Part shown: in pieces, positions 42,443 through 54,613 of the stretch
How positions within the stretch are numbered: position 1 is the first letter of the stretch
How the letters are laid out: every line of letters starts with the position of its first letter
NCBI GenBank assembly: GCA_013398295.1
Contig: VZSF01009939.1
Coordinates: 362,261 to 426,260 of the forward strand
DNA length: 64,000 nt
Origin: Chionis minor
Lineage: Eukaryota > Chordata > Aves > Charadriiformes > Chionididae
Direction: 5' to 3'
The notes under the pieces: generated by a model
What the model was told of the DNA's origin: nothing
The model's input: only the letters and a program-made list of their open reading frames with translations
The model's database searches: none
Translations under genes and position numbers: made by a program

Positions 42443-42480
42443 CAATGAAGATACTCAATGAAGAAACTCAATGAAGAACA
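42443..42480. repeat. Short tandem repeat, 13-bp period, about three copies
   Basis: The core caatgaaga appears at 42443, 42456 and 42469, an exact 13-base spacing, with variable four-base linkers. Confidence 0.9.
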
Positions 42481-44210
42481 AACGAAGCAGACATGCAGTA
42501 ATGCTAATATGCTCTGAAAAGGCTTCCATAGATAAATACAAACCTGGATATAACGTGCAGAAGTGTTGGTGGGATGACTCAGCTCCTAATGATATTTCAT
42601 TTAAGTTCATTTTCTTAGCAGCAGCCTGAGGTTATTAATAACTCCTAGTATGCTACTTAGAGCTGTGGATTCATCTTCCTGTTAATGGTAGCAATAGGTT
42701 CTTCGTTAATGGTTTTAAGATAATGCTGGGTTTTGCCATATGGTTGGATTTGTATGAGGGTTTCTCATGGAATGCCAGAGAGTGTAAGAAATTGTTGCTA
42801 TATTTAACCTCAGTGTCCTCACAGGCACAGCAGACAATTGAAATGGACACTGCTCTAGTATTTACAAGTGCAAACGATGTTCGATATTTACTGCATGTTC
42901 TGTTTAAGAGGACTACAGGGACTTCAAGCAAGAGAACATATGGATAGATCAGAGGATCGGTAATGCAATACTGAGCTTTTCACCTCTAGGTCAGTGGTTC
43001 AGATCTAAACTGGTCGGTAATGAAGGCAAGCTATTATCATCTGACAGCTCTGGCCTTTGCAAATGGATTTGTCCATTTCCCAGTCCAGTTCCCGTCAAAC
43101 TCAAAATTCACCATTACAATTTGCATTCCTAAAAAGAACTTCACCCCAGTAAAGTAACAAAAAATTGAACAAAGACAGAAGTCTCTTCAGCCACCATCTT
43201 CAGCCCCGGACCTAGGTAGAGTGCCAGAGGAACAGTGAAAGTGACACCACCAGTAGCACAGCACATCGTTCTGTCTGTAAAGATTACTTTGGGCTCTCAG
43301 ACACCCAATTGTAATTACCTCTATACCAGTACAAAGCTTTCAGGTTTTTTATTACTAAAGGAGGAAGAGACACCAATATGCAGGTTTTAAAACTGAAATT
43401 TTACAGTGCTGTTCGAAGATTTCTTTGGATATCTTGTTCAAAGATGCATTTCATAAGGCTGAAGGTTTTGAAGAAAATGGTCACAGTACTCTATAAAAGG
43501 AATTTAAAATTTAATATCTATTTTGTTATGATGCATTTGTAGCCAAAATGTTTAAACAACACTTGTAGCAGCAACACTACACTTAAGAATTGTATTCCCT
43601 GCAGATGGGTTTAATTCAGAAACGGAGTTTCTGAACTGAGTTACTATGAATGACACTAGAGAAGTCATGTTTCTACAGTATTTCTTCGTAAATATTAGAC
43701 AGAAAATGTATAGATTAGTCTGTAACAGCACATAACTTTCTGCATGCTTTCATAATTCGAAGAAAAATGGTTTTAAGCCTCAAAATTGTAACTGTAGCCT
43801 CTTCCTTTGCCTCTTAATAGTTTGGCCACAATCACAGCAAATGCTCTGCAGGTACCACAGTTCTCCATTTTAGCAAGCAACAGCTGCTACAGAAGTGAAT
43901 GGAGACATTAAGTTTTAATATAGCATCTTTAAGATCAGCTTTACTTCATATATTTAGGGCACCAGAAAACAAAATCTACTGGAAGTTCTACTCTATGAAT
44001 ACGAAACATTACTTCTAACATTTAAGACTAAAACAGAATACATACAGCTCACAAATCTTGGAAAGTGTGGAAAAAATAACTTAAGTAAGAGCCTCCTGCC
44101 TTCCTTGCAGGTTCCTTGGGTTTTACTAAGATATTGATAACCTACTGAAGTTTTCCTTCCTTTTCTAATAACTCCAGAAACAGAACACTTACTCTAACTT
44201 TAGGAAAGCC

Positions 44211-44262
44211 ACAACAGGTTAATCTCCCAACTGAACACAACAGGTTAATCTCCCAACTGAAC
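44211..44262. repeat. Exact 26-bp tandem duplication
   Basis: The unit begins acaacaggttaatctcccaa and ends ctgaac. It occurs twice back to back at 44211-44236 and 44237-44262 without a mismatch. Confidence 0.98.
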
Positions 44263-45792
44263 GATTGCACAGAAGTCCAGCAAGTGGAATGATTGAGCCG
44301 GCACGTAGTCTATTGCTATAAAACCCGAGTGGCACAGCCAAGTGATGCCCTAGTTTAGCCAAACACTAGTCCTGTGCCCCAGAGACAACGCTTGGTGAGA
44401 TCTACCCAAACCTTTTCACTTTCTCAGGTCACAGAAGAGGAAACCTCATGCATCAAGTGACATAACGGACAGAAAAGAAAGAACAAACTGCATGGTAAAC
44501 TTCTGTGTTAAGAGACACAATAGAAGAGCTATATATTGTGTCACTTGCCTCAGAAAGTGTCTAAGCTGCAGGCAGGAGGCGGTTCCTCCTGGCAGTCACA
44601 CACAGACACAAGCCTAGCAAAGGGGCCTGCCTACAGATAGATGACTACAGACTGCTTGGTGCTGAACTTGCAGTTAACAGGAACAACAGAGAGATGTGCA
44701 AGATGATGAAAATTCCTTGACAATCAGTAAGAAGATTTCTTGCTGCTCCTCTCTGCCATCAAATGCTGCACATCTGCGTGAGGCAAGGACCCTCAGTGAC
44801 AGAAACACACAGTAACTTTAGAACGGAGACTGCAGCCACTATTGATAGAAAAGAAAGAAACAAATGCAAAAGTTTAGAGAAAAGCAAAGGCGAAGTTTAG
44901 AGAAAGGCAAGAAGTGGAGTATTTCAGAGAACAAATTAAAGCAAACTGTTTGAATAAGTGTGGGTGGAACATATGTTAGGAAACTGAAGGATGTGTAAGG
45001 ATTCAAATTTCAAAAGGTTGCATCAGAAAAATGAAAAGACTAATAAGTTCTACAGGTGCCAATAGACATGTTTATTATAAGACTTAGACTTTTATTGGTT
45101 CTGAACAGTAAGGTAAGCAGATTTAAAAAAAAAAAAAGGATAGCTGTGACTTTTTATTATTCTTTCATCCTCCTCTGTCAGTTTCCTTTTTGTATCATCT
45201 GCTGCATTTTTCTTAGGTGCACCAAAAGTTAGTTGGGACAGCCACAACTGTTCTTTACGTAGACAAGTTTACAGAGCACTACTGGAGGCTAAATTCTCAT
45301 TAGCGTGGCTAGAACCTACTATAAATACAATAACGCGATAGCTAAGAGCTCTGCCACTATTCTTTCATCTCTAGCTAACAAGGTTTTTGAAACTCCACAG
45401 ACTGGTAAATAAACACACTTTCTCTTCTATGTACTCTCCATGAAAACTCGTATAAGAAGGCTTAATGCCTAATAACATCACCAGGACTGGATAAAGAAGG
45501 ATTTAAATTCCCATTATCCTTTTTAATGAACTCGTGACTACAGTCTCAAAATAGACTGTTAACCCAGAACAGAGAGAAGAACTGACATAGTTTTTACCTG
45601 TGATGACTGAAAGAAATGAACTGAAATGCTTTTACAGCTGTCACTAGCATAAAGAAAGCAAAATTTCTAAATTCTCTGGAATAACTGGAAGTGAGTTTAT
45701 CTGTACTGCACAAGTCACGCAGACCTTTCCCCCTCACCCCACCCCAAGAACACTGTGGCAAAAGGCTTCCTAGCTGGAATCACACAGGTGAC

Positions 45793-45818
45793 AAAAAAAA
45801 AAAAAAAAAAGAAAAAAA
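45793..45818. repeat. A-rich homopolymer tract
   Basis: Eighteen A, one G and seven A. No retroposon body was recognised upstream. Confidence 0.9.
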
Positions 45819-46639
45819 GGAGAAGGCTCCTGTTTAATTCAGTCTGAATGACATGCAGCATGCTTGATTAGACATACTCTTGATTAAGCTCTGGAATAGA
45901 AATTAAAGGGTATCCCATCTGATGAAATTATCATTATTTCTGTCACTTCCTAAATGAGAACAGATTTCAAAAGACTCATTCTAATTTTTTTTTATCCCAT
46001 AATACATTTCTGGTAATTATTTTTAAAAGCTGTCATGTTCAAGTTATGTATTACCTCACCAATTTTCTTTCCCTCTGGAAAGAAACAGCAGACTATCCAC
46101 GTTGCTATCAGTTTCCGAAACCACTATTCCATGCCAAGCATAGTGCAGCACAAAACCTTTCAGTCGCAGCTTTTCAAGCCTGAAGAACAGCACAAGTGTG
46201 GAGGTTTATTGTCAGTACATACTTCTTTCAAACTGCATGAGAAATTACACAACTGTTTTTCCTCCCATTTCACACGCATCTTTCTTCCACGATTATAACA
46301 CTCCAAATCTGTTCTGAAAGCTGAAAAGCTCTTTGAATTCTTTTCACGGGCACGATCAGGCACTCCAATAACCGCACAACTTCACTCAGCTGCGAGACCA
46401 GAAAGCCACTGTGGCCGCAACTTCCTGCGGAGAGCAGGTGTGTGTCCTTACGGCTTCTGTTCGGGCCGTAAGCCCCATGAATCCGCACTCGTAATCCTGC
46501 CACCGAGCGAAACCACGTCCTGCAAAAGCAAACAACTTCTGCTTTTCTTCAAAAGGGGGGGGACCCCAAAACCAAAGCACATGCTTCTGCCTACCTTGGA
46601 CCAACGCGGTAAATACAACACTGCAACTGAGGGGCTGCT

Positions 46640-47580
46640 TCTAACCAAAGCTTCCACGCCAGTTGAACTTTCAGCGGCCGTTACGAGCAGACACCGCGGA
46701 CCGCCCGTGAGGCTCGTTTCACAGAGGGACCCCTTCAGCCCCCAGCACCCCTCTCCTCGCCCCTGCTCCTCCCTCCCGCTCCGGGGCCGGCCGGCTGCAG
46801 GCGCGCAGGGGGCCCTTCGCTTACAGCCCGCCGGAGGCCGGGCCCCGCCACCGCCGCCCGCCCGGGCGCGAGCTGCCCGCCCGCCNNNNNNNNNNNNNNN
46901 NNNNNNNNNNNNNNNNNNNNNNNNNNNNNNNNNNNNNNNNNNNNNNNNNNNNNNNNNNNNNNNNNNNNNNNNNNNNNNNNNNNNNNNNNNNNNNNNNNNN
47001 NNNNNNNNNNNNNNNNNNNNNNNNNNNNNNNNNNNNNNNNNNNNNNNNNNNNNNNNNNNNNNNNNNNNNNNNNNNNNNNNNNNNNNNNNNNNNNNNNNNN
47101 NNNNNNNNNNNNNNNNNNNNNNNNNNNNNNNNNNNNNNNNNNNNNNNNNNNNNNNNNNNNNNNNNNNNNNNNNNNNNNNNNNNNNNNNNNNNNNNNNNCA
47201 TGTCTCCTTCCCGCAGCGCGGGGCGGCCTCCCGCGGGGTCGCGGCGCTTGGGCGGGCCGCCGGCCTGACCCGCCGTCCCGTGCCGGAGGGGGCGAGAGGT
47301 CTCGGTGTGTTTGAGCGACCCCCTCGCCAGGAGGCGGCCCGTAGAGCTCGGCCCCAGCCCCGACCCAGCCGGGCTGTAGCTCGGGGTGACTTCAGGCCTG
47401 CGCGGGGCCGACCGAGTCCCGGTAAAGCGCCGGGCTCCACGGCGGTGGCGGCGCTCGGGGGTCGGGGCTCGGGGCGGGCCGGCCCGGCCTCACAAGCACT
47501 CGCCCCGCAGCAGCTTGCCGCAGGTTCAGCGCCTTCAGCTGAGGCAGCGGAGCTGGCTGGCTGGAGCTGCCTGGGTGTAG
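46640..47580. promoter_or_regulatory. CpG island with internal assembly gap; candidate promoter
   Basis: Both flanks of a run of N are very rich in G, C and CpG dinucleotides, unlike the AT-rich surroundings. Such islands usually mark housekeeping promoters in birds. On the minus strand a donor-like CCAAG/GTAGGC occurs at 46595/46594, which could end a first exon transcribed leftward. On the plus strand GTAAAG near 47421 is a weaker donor. In human, USP54 is the neighbour just beyond the MYOZ1 3' end and on the same strand, so a USP54-like promoter is the leading guess. No coding sequence supports this directly. Long open frames across the gap (both strands, 46440-47752) are composition artefacts. 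Confidence 0.7.
46886..47198. other. Assembly gap, 313 N
   Basis: An unbroken run of N lies in the centre of the CpG island. Its flanks (CCGCCCGCC on the left) suggest a sequencing dropout in extremely GC-rich DNA. The true length is unknown. Confidence 1.
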
Positions 47581-50500
47581 AGAGGTCTTTTTCCTTGCCA
47601 GAAGAGAAATAGGTGTGCTGGCAGCGTGTCTGGCAGCTGCACAGCATGGGCTGTGGTAGCTGCGGGATGTGACTGGGGCCAAAGAGCGGTCTGACGCGTT
47701 TGTGGATAGCAAAAGTTTGCTTGTAGTTTATGTGAGAGCTGGGTTTTCTCACAGGTTAGAGCTGTAACATCGTGTGTTCAGCGTCATCGGTCCAAGTACT
47801 TCAGGTGTAAATTAGACTGCCTCAGGATCTGGGGAAATTTCAATAAGGTCTTTTACAAATTTGTATTTTCATTTTCTGACTACTAGGCAATGTGTGAAAT
47901 TAATACTAAACTCACGTTCCCTGAATTGCATGAGCTGCATGTTGCAGCACGTGGCTTTCCTGTCAGCAGTGCAGAGCGCTGGTAATAATACTGACTCTGA
48001 TGTATGTTTTGTGATATCCAAGAAGCACTTTTCAAGTCCACTGAAATAGATGTGTCTTTTCCTATGAACGGGATCGTGCGTGTAGAGGGAGTCTGGAGAT
48101 GACTGGGGGACTGCCACTTCCATGAGTAGTTGGCGTCTCGGTGCTAGCACTCCAGATAAACAAATTAATTACTCAGACTGAACTACGAAGACATGAGGGC
48201 TAATACACTTTTCTGCCCTTGTATTTCAGTGTTCCCAGTTAGAGATCTGTCTTTTGTAACAATCCTTAAAGCACTGCCACCAGCTCTCTTAAATTGTGGA
48301 GGAAGCTCTTTTAATCCCAGTTGTTGAGTCCCATTTTCACATGTAAGGAGTGAGTTGATGCATAATGTTCTGTATCTGAAAGACGTATTTCTGATAATTC
48401 AGGTATACTGTCAGTGATATACCAGATACACGGAGCATCCCTGAAGGACTGGGACTACCTTTTTGTTGTGCCCAGAACAAACACGTAAAGCATACTGTTT
48501 GTATATACAGGTGCCTGCGATGCTGTTTGTGCTGCTGCTGTTAATGCAGCATTTTTAACATCACTAAAATACTAATAATTAAAAAAAAGTTTGTGCATGT
48601 GGAAGAATGCTTGTTTACTTGTTGTGGCTTCCCATCCCATTTCAGTCTTTTGCTTTCGGAATCAAGCCCATCAAACTGGGAGAGAGAGCAAATGAGGAAG
48701 GCCTCAAGCCTTTCTTAGGGACCGAAGATAATTAAGAGAAACATTTACAGATAGTAGATATAATGAAGCCCTGAATCCATGCTAGCTTCAGGCACATTAA
48801 AGTATGGCTGTTTTTATAATAGAATATGGAAGTAATTACTCATCTGAGCCAGCCACTGTGGAGTTTGACTAAAGCGCTCTTCAGTGTAATTGAATTTGTA
48901 TAGCATCTGTGAGCAGGGGAGGTCCTGTGCGATGAGGCCCGTAGGTTGTCCTTAGGCTGGCCAGCTGAAAGTTTCTCATTTGTTTGTTCCTCCTTCCAGG
49001 GACCACTTTGTTTTTCCCTGCAGTGAATGATGTATCATGAGATTGGGGCTTAAGGCAGGAACTTCCCGCAGTAAGAAGGGGAAGTCTGCAGAGTCCTTAT
49101 TTACCCTTTTGTGTAGAGGGATGTTTTGGAGTACAAGTAAAGCATTGCTTAGTGGGTAGCCTTTTTCACTGGTGTTGGTGCCCTCCTTTTATGTTTTTTC
49201 TCCCCAGCTACAAATGCAGGGACCTGGAATGAAACAGTGGTGCTGCCCTTGGCTCATGTCTGAGCCCAGGAGAAGCTGAGACCTTTGTCTGCCTTTTGTA
49301 GTATGATTCTGCATTCCCTGTCCAAATTTCCCCAAAATAAGTGTTTCCAGTAAGCCTTGTTAGAAGAACAAAGAAGGATAACTATTTTGGTTTCGCACTA
49401 GAAGAAGAACTTATAACCATAAATTAATCTCGCCTTATTTATGCATCTGTTTGTTCACTGTGGGTTTTTGAAAGGCAGATGTTCATTATGAATCTGGCTA
49501 GAGCTGTACCTATAACTTCTTCCTATTTTTTAAACGGTAGCAGTCCCTGTCTGCAGATTTATTTGTGTCAGTTCTCCCTGAAAGTACATCAGATGGAGTT
49601 TTCTTTAAATGAAAACCAGAGCTAAAATTAAAACTCTGCGCAAAATATTTAGTGTTTTTTTATTGTTAATCAAATAGAAAAGCCTGCAGGTTTTCTTTAA
49701 AAAAAAAAAATTGGAAAGGATGCACTAAGAGTTTTGGTTTAAATAATGTTTCTAAAAAGTATAATTGAAAATTAAAGGAAGCATTTATATTTGAGAATTT
49801 GTTTATTACACTGACTGGAGGTTCGGTTGCATTTAAGAGCGTTGCTTCGAAGTGATTTATGGAGTGCTGTTCCCTTTATTGCATGTGTTGGTGAACACAA
49901 TGTGTATCTGAGCAAGTACTTGCACCTGTTAGAGCATCATGTAGACTGTACTGCAAGCAGACTATCATCAGAGAGAAGACAACACTGTGTGTTAAATACA
50001 GAGGGCAAGAGCTACAGCATAAAGGCACTGCTAATTAATTACATTAGCTGAAGAGGCTTTTACTGGTAGCTATATGATGCCCTGAATATAATTAATAGTG
50101 TCTCAAATTCCACGTACTCAGCAGTTCACAAAAGTTGCAGGGTTCCACAAAATGCGTGCAATCTTGCTTCTGTGTATGTCTGCACATTCTGCTTGATTAT
50201 CGGTGGTGCGGGTCAGGCACATCTCCAAGACAGAATAGGCAACTTGTCTAAACTAGTTTGTAACCTGCAATTTGAGGATTTGGGCATAGATGAGGTTGCA
50301 TATAAATGTACTAATGTGCTGTGAGCCAGCAGACCGGCTTGCAGACTTTTCTAATACTCTTTCAAGAGAAATTAGCATATGTGCTGCTGCTGGGCAGCAA
50401 TGGACCCCGTAAGTTGCCAGAGGAGTGCCAACAGCAGCTTGTTGTGCCAAGAGGCAGTCCTTTGGAAGTGGGGTGTTTGCCAGATGGCCGCACCTGTGGC

Positions 50501-53500
50501 AGTCTTCTGTGGAAGTGAACAAACACTTGCAGACAAGCTAGGCAGGAAAAACCCCACACGCAGTGCAGTGCGTGTTCAAACCTTGCGCCCCAAGTCAGCG
50601 CTTCCCATGGAGTGACAGCCACGCGCAGACCTCTTTGCTCCATAACAGAATCATCGTGTTCAGGCTCTTGGCTGTCTGGTGCCTGCCATCTTTTATAAGA
50701 GAAGTGAATACATTTTATGTACTCACAGTATGATTTTTAAAAAAAAGTCAAACAAGACAAAGCTCATATTCTCCTAACAGCCTGAAACTCTTCCAAACTT
50801 TTTTCAGAGTCACTAAGCCTAATGACAAAGCTACCTCTTCTAAATGCTCTGTCAATACCAACATCAAATGTAATTCCCAGATGTTAGCTGTATGAATTAT
50901 ATCATCATCATCACTAATGGCAAGCTGCTCACATGAGAGACAATTGAGATGCAAACCCTTTGATTACGGAATACATTGCGGTGAAGTGGAAGACTTTCTG
51001 CACAACACAGAGAAGCATACCAACCATGCTACTACCTGCCAAATACTTATGCCATCAGCTACAACTTCAGGCAAGATTTTAAAACATCCAAGTCCATATT
51101 TATGGACAGTATTGCTGAGATTTGTTCAACACCTTTCTTTTACATTAAAGCTTGGGCACTATTTTCTACACATTTTCAGTATGGCTTGGATTCTTAGTCA
51201 TACAAGTTGCCTTACGTGAGAGAAACATTTCAAAGCTTGGAAAAGGTAAAATAGTATTCCTAAAAATAACACTGTAAATAAAGAAAAATACAAGAACTTT
51301 TTGTTCTGAATGAAAGATCTGAATGTCACAAAATTCTGTCATCTAATCTGTTTTTCATGGGCCAGCCTCCCTCTGTTAAATGGGGTTTTGGCTGCTGTTC
51401 CATGGAGTATAAGCTTAATATCCAGTACATCCTCTGTGAGGGAACTGTAGCCTGCCTTTACAAGAGGATGGGCTCAATAATTTGTTAGTTCTTTTTTATC
51501 TCTAACTACGATGATCCTGCTTAAAAGCAGATGACTGAGTTTCCATTCTGTAGATCCTAGTATGTGGGGGAAATTCACCATAATTAAATCTCACAAAATC
51601 CTCTTATTCCCAATATAAATAATACTTTGACACAGGCGATTCCCCTGAGTCTACATCATAGCCCAAGGAAAACAAAGAGCAGGAGCAGTTACTTACTTCC
51701 TCTTAAATATTTGATCATTTTTGACAAACTTCTGCCCTGATTACAGTAGCTGCAAGCCTCATTGAAATTAATTATTTTTGAGACAGAATTTGGATTACTG
51801 ATTTTTCTCACTTCTAATGTTACTTGGAATAATGACTAAACTAGCATGTATTTTAAGCTATGTAAACAACAAGACAACAGTGTGAATTGTTCTACAAAAT
51901 GTAGTGTTGTATTTCCCATTTTGTACTAGAAACAAAAGCACATAAATCCTGCTTGACGGGATTTGAGATTGAAAGCGTACTGGCAAAAGAAGAGCTGTAC
52001 GCCTCATTAAGCAGATTTACCAAAACTGAAGGATCCTCTTAGCTTACAAGTATGGATTATAGCAATATCATTAATAATTTGCAATGATACAATACTAATT
52101 CCAGCACATTGCCACTTTTTATCCCCATCTAGGGTTTGGGATAATGGAGCACACAGACAAAAACTCTTGTCCAGCAGTACATTAGGAACCAGCAAGAGCT
52201 TTGGGTGTGTACCCAGTCCTCTGACCTTCTTGTTGAGTGATGCTGCCTTCCTCGTACACAGGGACTTTGAAACTACACCGGCAGAGAGCACTATGCTATT
52301 TCTGCACAGTATTTCTTACCTTTCCCTACATGTTTGAAGACCTATTTTATTTAGTCTTTTTTTCCCCTCATGCTCCAGTAGAGCTCAAATGATTGTTGTG
52401 TTTATGTTGGAATTACCAAGCATTTTGGTATCATTGGCCTGTGTGGACCAATAACCCTTGGCTGCCCTGACCAGCCTCACCTGGGACCTTCACTCCACTT
52501 ACGGCCCAGAAACCCCATTTTCCTCTGTCTTTCTGAACTTGTGTCATTCTCTTTGTAGCCTGGATTCTTGTAATACAGTTAGGATACTTTTCAAACTGGA
52601 AAAGAAATCCCTCCCCCTTAATTACAATGCAATTGAAAAGTCTGGATTTATTAAAAATGTTGGAAAACCACAGCAACCTTATCTCCAGACAGAGATCAAA
52701 AGTGGAGTGAATTAATAGTTTAGTAGGATGTGAGAATTTCCCGTTTAAATGTCTTTCACCAGTGAAATTTGCAGGTATTTATGTAGGCATTAAAAAATGA
52801 AATCAGTGTGGGAAATGTCTTTTCAACAAATTCTTGGATCCTTTTTATCCAAAGAAACAAAATAAGTTTTTCTGAGGATTTGTTTTCAACTCAAATACCT
52901 TGTAGGAACATGTCAAAAAAGACAACCTTTCTCATTTTTGTTGAAATGCGCTTCAGAAGATCAAAGTACCACCTCAATGTTTTTAAGTGGTCATGAAACT
53001 GAGTAATGGATACTTCTTAATCATTTAACAGGATATATAATAAACGTTGTTTAGCCATTTCAGCAGAAAGGTTAGGAAACTACTCATTCATTACTTCTGC
53101 AGCTTGTTATTATTAGCACAATTTTCATGAGATCTCAGGGTAGCCCTGGCAGTAGCCTTTTAGAGGAGTGTAATAAAGCCAACATCATAGCTGTCCAAAC
53201 AGAATAAAAATCGAATATATGGTTGCAGGACAAGGAGGACAAAGACAAAAACTCATAAATGAAAAGTGCTTAAATGGAAGCTGTCCCTGGAAATAAACTG
53301 TTTAGCCCTGTTTGTAAGAGGAAATGTTGATCTAAAGAAGGCAGAAGGACAGAGAATTCCAAACCAGTCTCCATGCAGGCTGTGATAGGGTATGGTAGTG
53401 AAATGGCAGTATTGTATGTTATGTGTCAGAGTGCAAATGTTCATGAAACAGACGGTATTTCACATAGGAAAATAAATTTCTTTATTGGTTTTCCACAGTG

Positions 53501-54063
53501 TCTACTTTTCTTCCTATGGGTGTGGCATTGATAAAATTTACCAGAAATGTGATAGATTTGAGTAACGCACAGTGGCAGGGGTCAAATTATTTCTGTTCTA
53601 ATTAAAGCTTTTTCTCTCTTGCTGAGTAACTATGGGAAAATCATCTCCCTTGGGTGTGCCTCCCTTCCTTCCTGACCTATTGCCTTCTTGGTCTCCCTGT
53701 GTGAAAAAACCAAACCTGCGTAAGCTATTTTATACTCTGGAGAATTGTAGAATCGTAGGTGACAGTGAAATACTTTAGTCTGTCTGCTACACTGACAGGC
53801 TGACTTGCAATTTTATCTCTGATGCTGTTGTGGTTACCTGTATGATTTCCTCTTAAAGTCATCATTCTTCACTATCAGTTTTGAAGTATTTATCCAAGCC
53901 GCCTTGATGCATACCTGCCTTCTGACCATCCCCATCAGTCCCTGATATTTCTTTCCATGCTAACAGCTAGTGTGAGACTGAAACTTTTGCTACTGCTGAT
54001 CCCCAAATTGATTCAGCAGCATTTTTTAAAGAGAAAACACAAAAGTTTTTTTCCTCTTGGTGT
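47581..54063. other. Intergenic spacer between the CpG island and the MYOZ1 3' end
   Basis: About 6.5 kb with no supported gene. Open frames of up to 100 codons (for example at 50.2-50.6 kb and 50.9-51.2 kb) overlap each other on both strands and show no recognisable domain. An A run lies at 49699-49710. Confidence 0.6.
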
Positions 54064-54100
54064 TTTATTACTTGTTAATATATGACAAAACAGATTTATT
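54064..54100 (-). terminator. MYOZ1: MYOZ1 polyadenylation signals (two AATAAA hexamers)
   Basis: On the minus strand AATAAA occurs at 54100-54095 and again at 54069-54064, about 282 and 313 bases past the MYOZ1 stop codon. This gives a 3' UTR of about 300 bases, plausible for this gene. Which hexamer is used cannot be told from sequence alone. Another AATAAA further left, near 53478, is a less likely alternative. Confidence 0.55.
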
Positions 54101-54381
54101 ATGGAGCAGACAGGCAGCATTTAGCATTGCTAAACAGAAAAACACTTCCTAGTTTTGCCCTTTTATGCCCTGGTGAATAAAAAGCTCCTTTCTCTCAAAC
54201 CACTTCTGCTATGGGTTAACAACACAGCGAAGATAAGTTTAGAACCTGCTAGGAACTCGTCTGGGCTAAGGGGAAAAGAAAGGAAGGGCGGACAGACCTA
54301 GAGTTGCACTTTTCAGCTCCTTGCTATCAACTTGCACATAGAAAGGTCTTGAGAAAAAAGGACAGCCTCGGTGGTGGGGAT

Positions 54382-54613
54382 TTACAGCTCTTCTGTTTCA
54401 CCACTCCTTGGCACATTGATCTCGGTATGGTACTCAGAGGAGTCTCCTGACGGCATCCAAGGTATTGGGGTTCTGTTGAAGGAGGGTCTATTGCTGAAAT
54501 TTTGATTATATATCATGAGAGATTCGGGAAGCAAAGGGCAAATATCAAACTGAGGCACTTTGAAGGTCATCCGTTTGGCTGCTTTCTCATAGCCCCCGTA
54601 AGGCATGGCAGTC
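54382..54613 (-). CDS. MYOZ1: MYOZ1 terminal coding exon
   Basis: This exon starts after the acceptor catgccag at 54614 and completes a split Arg codon. It encodes TAMPYGGYEKAAKRMTF, a divergent middle, then RPSFNRTPIPW and the terminal GETEEL before a TAA stop at 54384-54382. In myozenins the C-terminal region carries binding sites for Z-disc partners, and the last five residues are a PDZ ligand for ZASP/Cypher-type proteins (known from the family, not shown here). The last 30 or so residues before ETEEL differ from mammals more than the rest. Confidence 0.95.

Larger units (their letters stand above)
38072..46639. other. Non-coding DNA left of the CpG island
   Basis: No coding exon recognised. 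Features seen are a T run at 40294-40309, a 13-bp triplicated motif at 42443-42480, an exact 26-bp tandem duplication at 44211-44262 and A runs at 45125-45137 and 45793-45810. Confidence 0.6.

Noticed and set aside
1..46600. USP54 coding exons
   Set aside because: Searched by eye on the minus strand for the N-terminal and catalytic blocks of USP54; none was found. Only the synteny argument remains.
46440..47752. Open frames of 390 and 434 codons across the CpG island
   Set aside because: They run through 313 N, which are read as unknown residues, and consist of low-complexity Ala/Arg/Pro/Gly sequence typical of CpG islands. No domain is visible.
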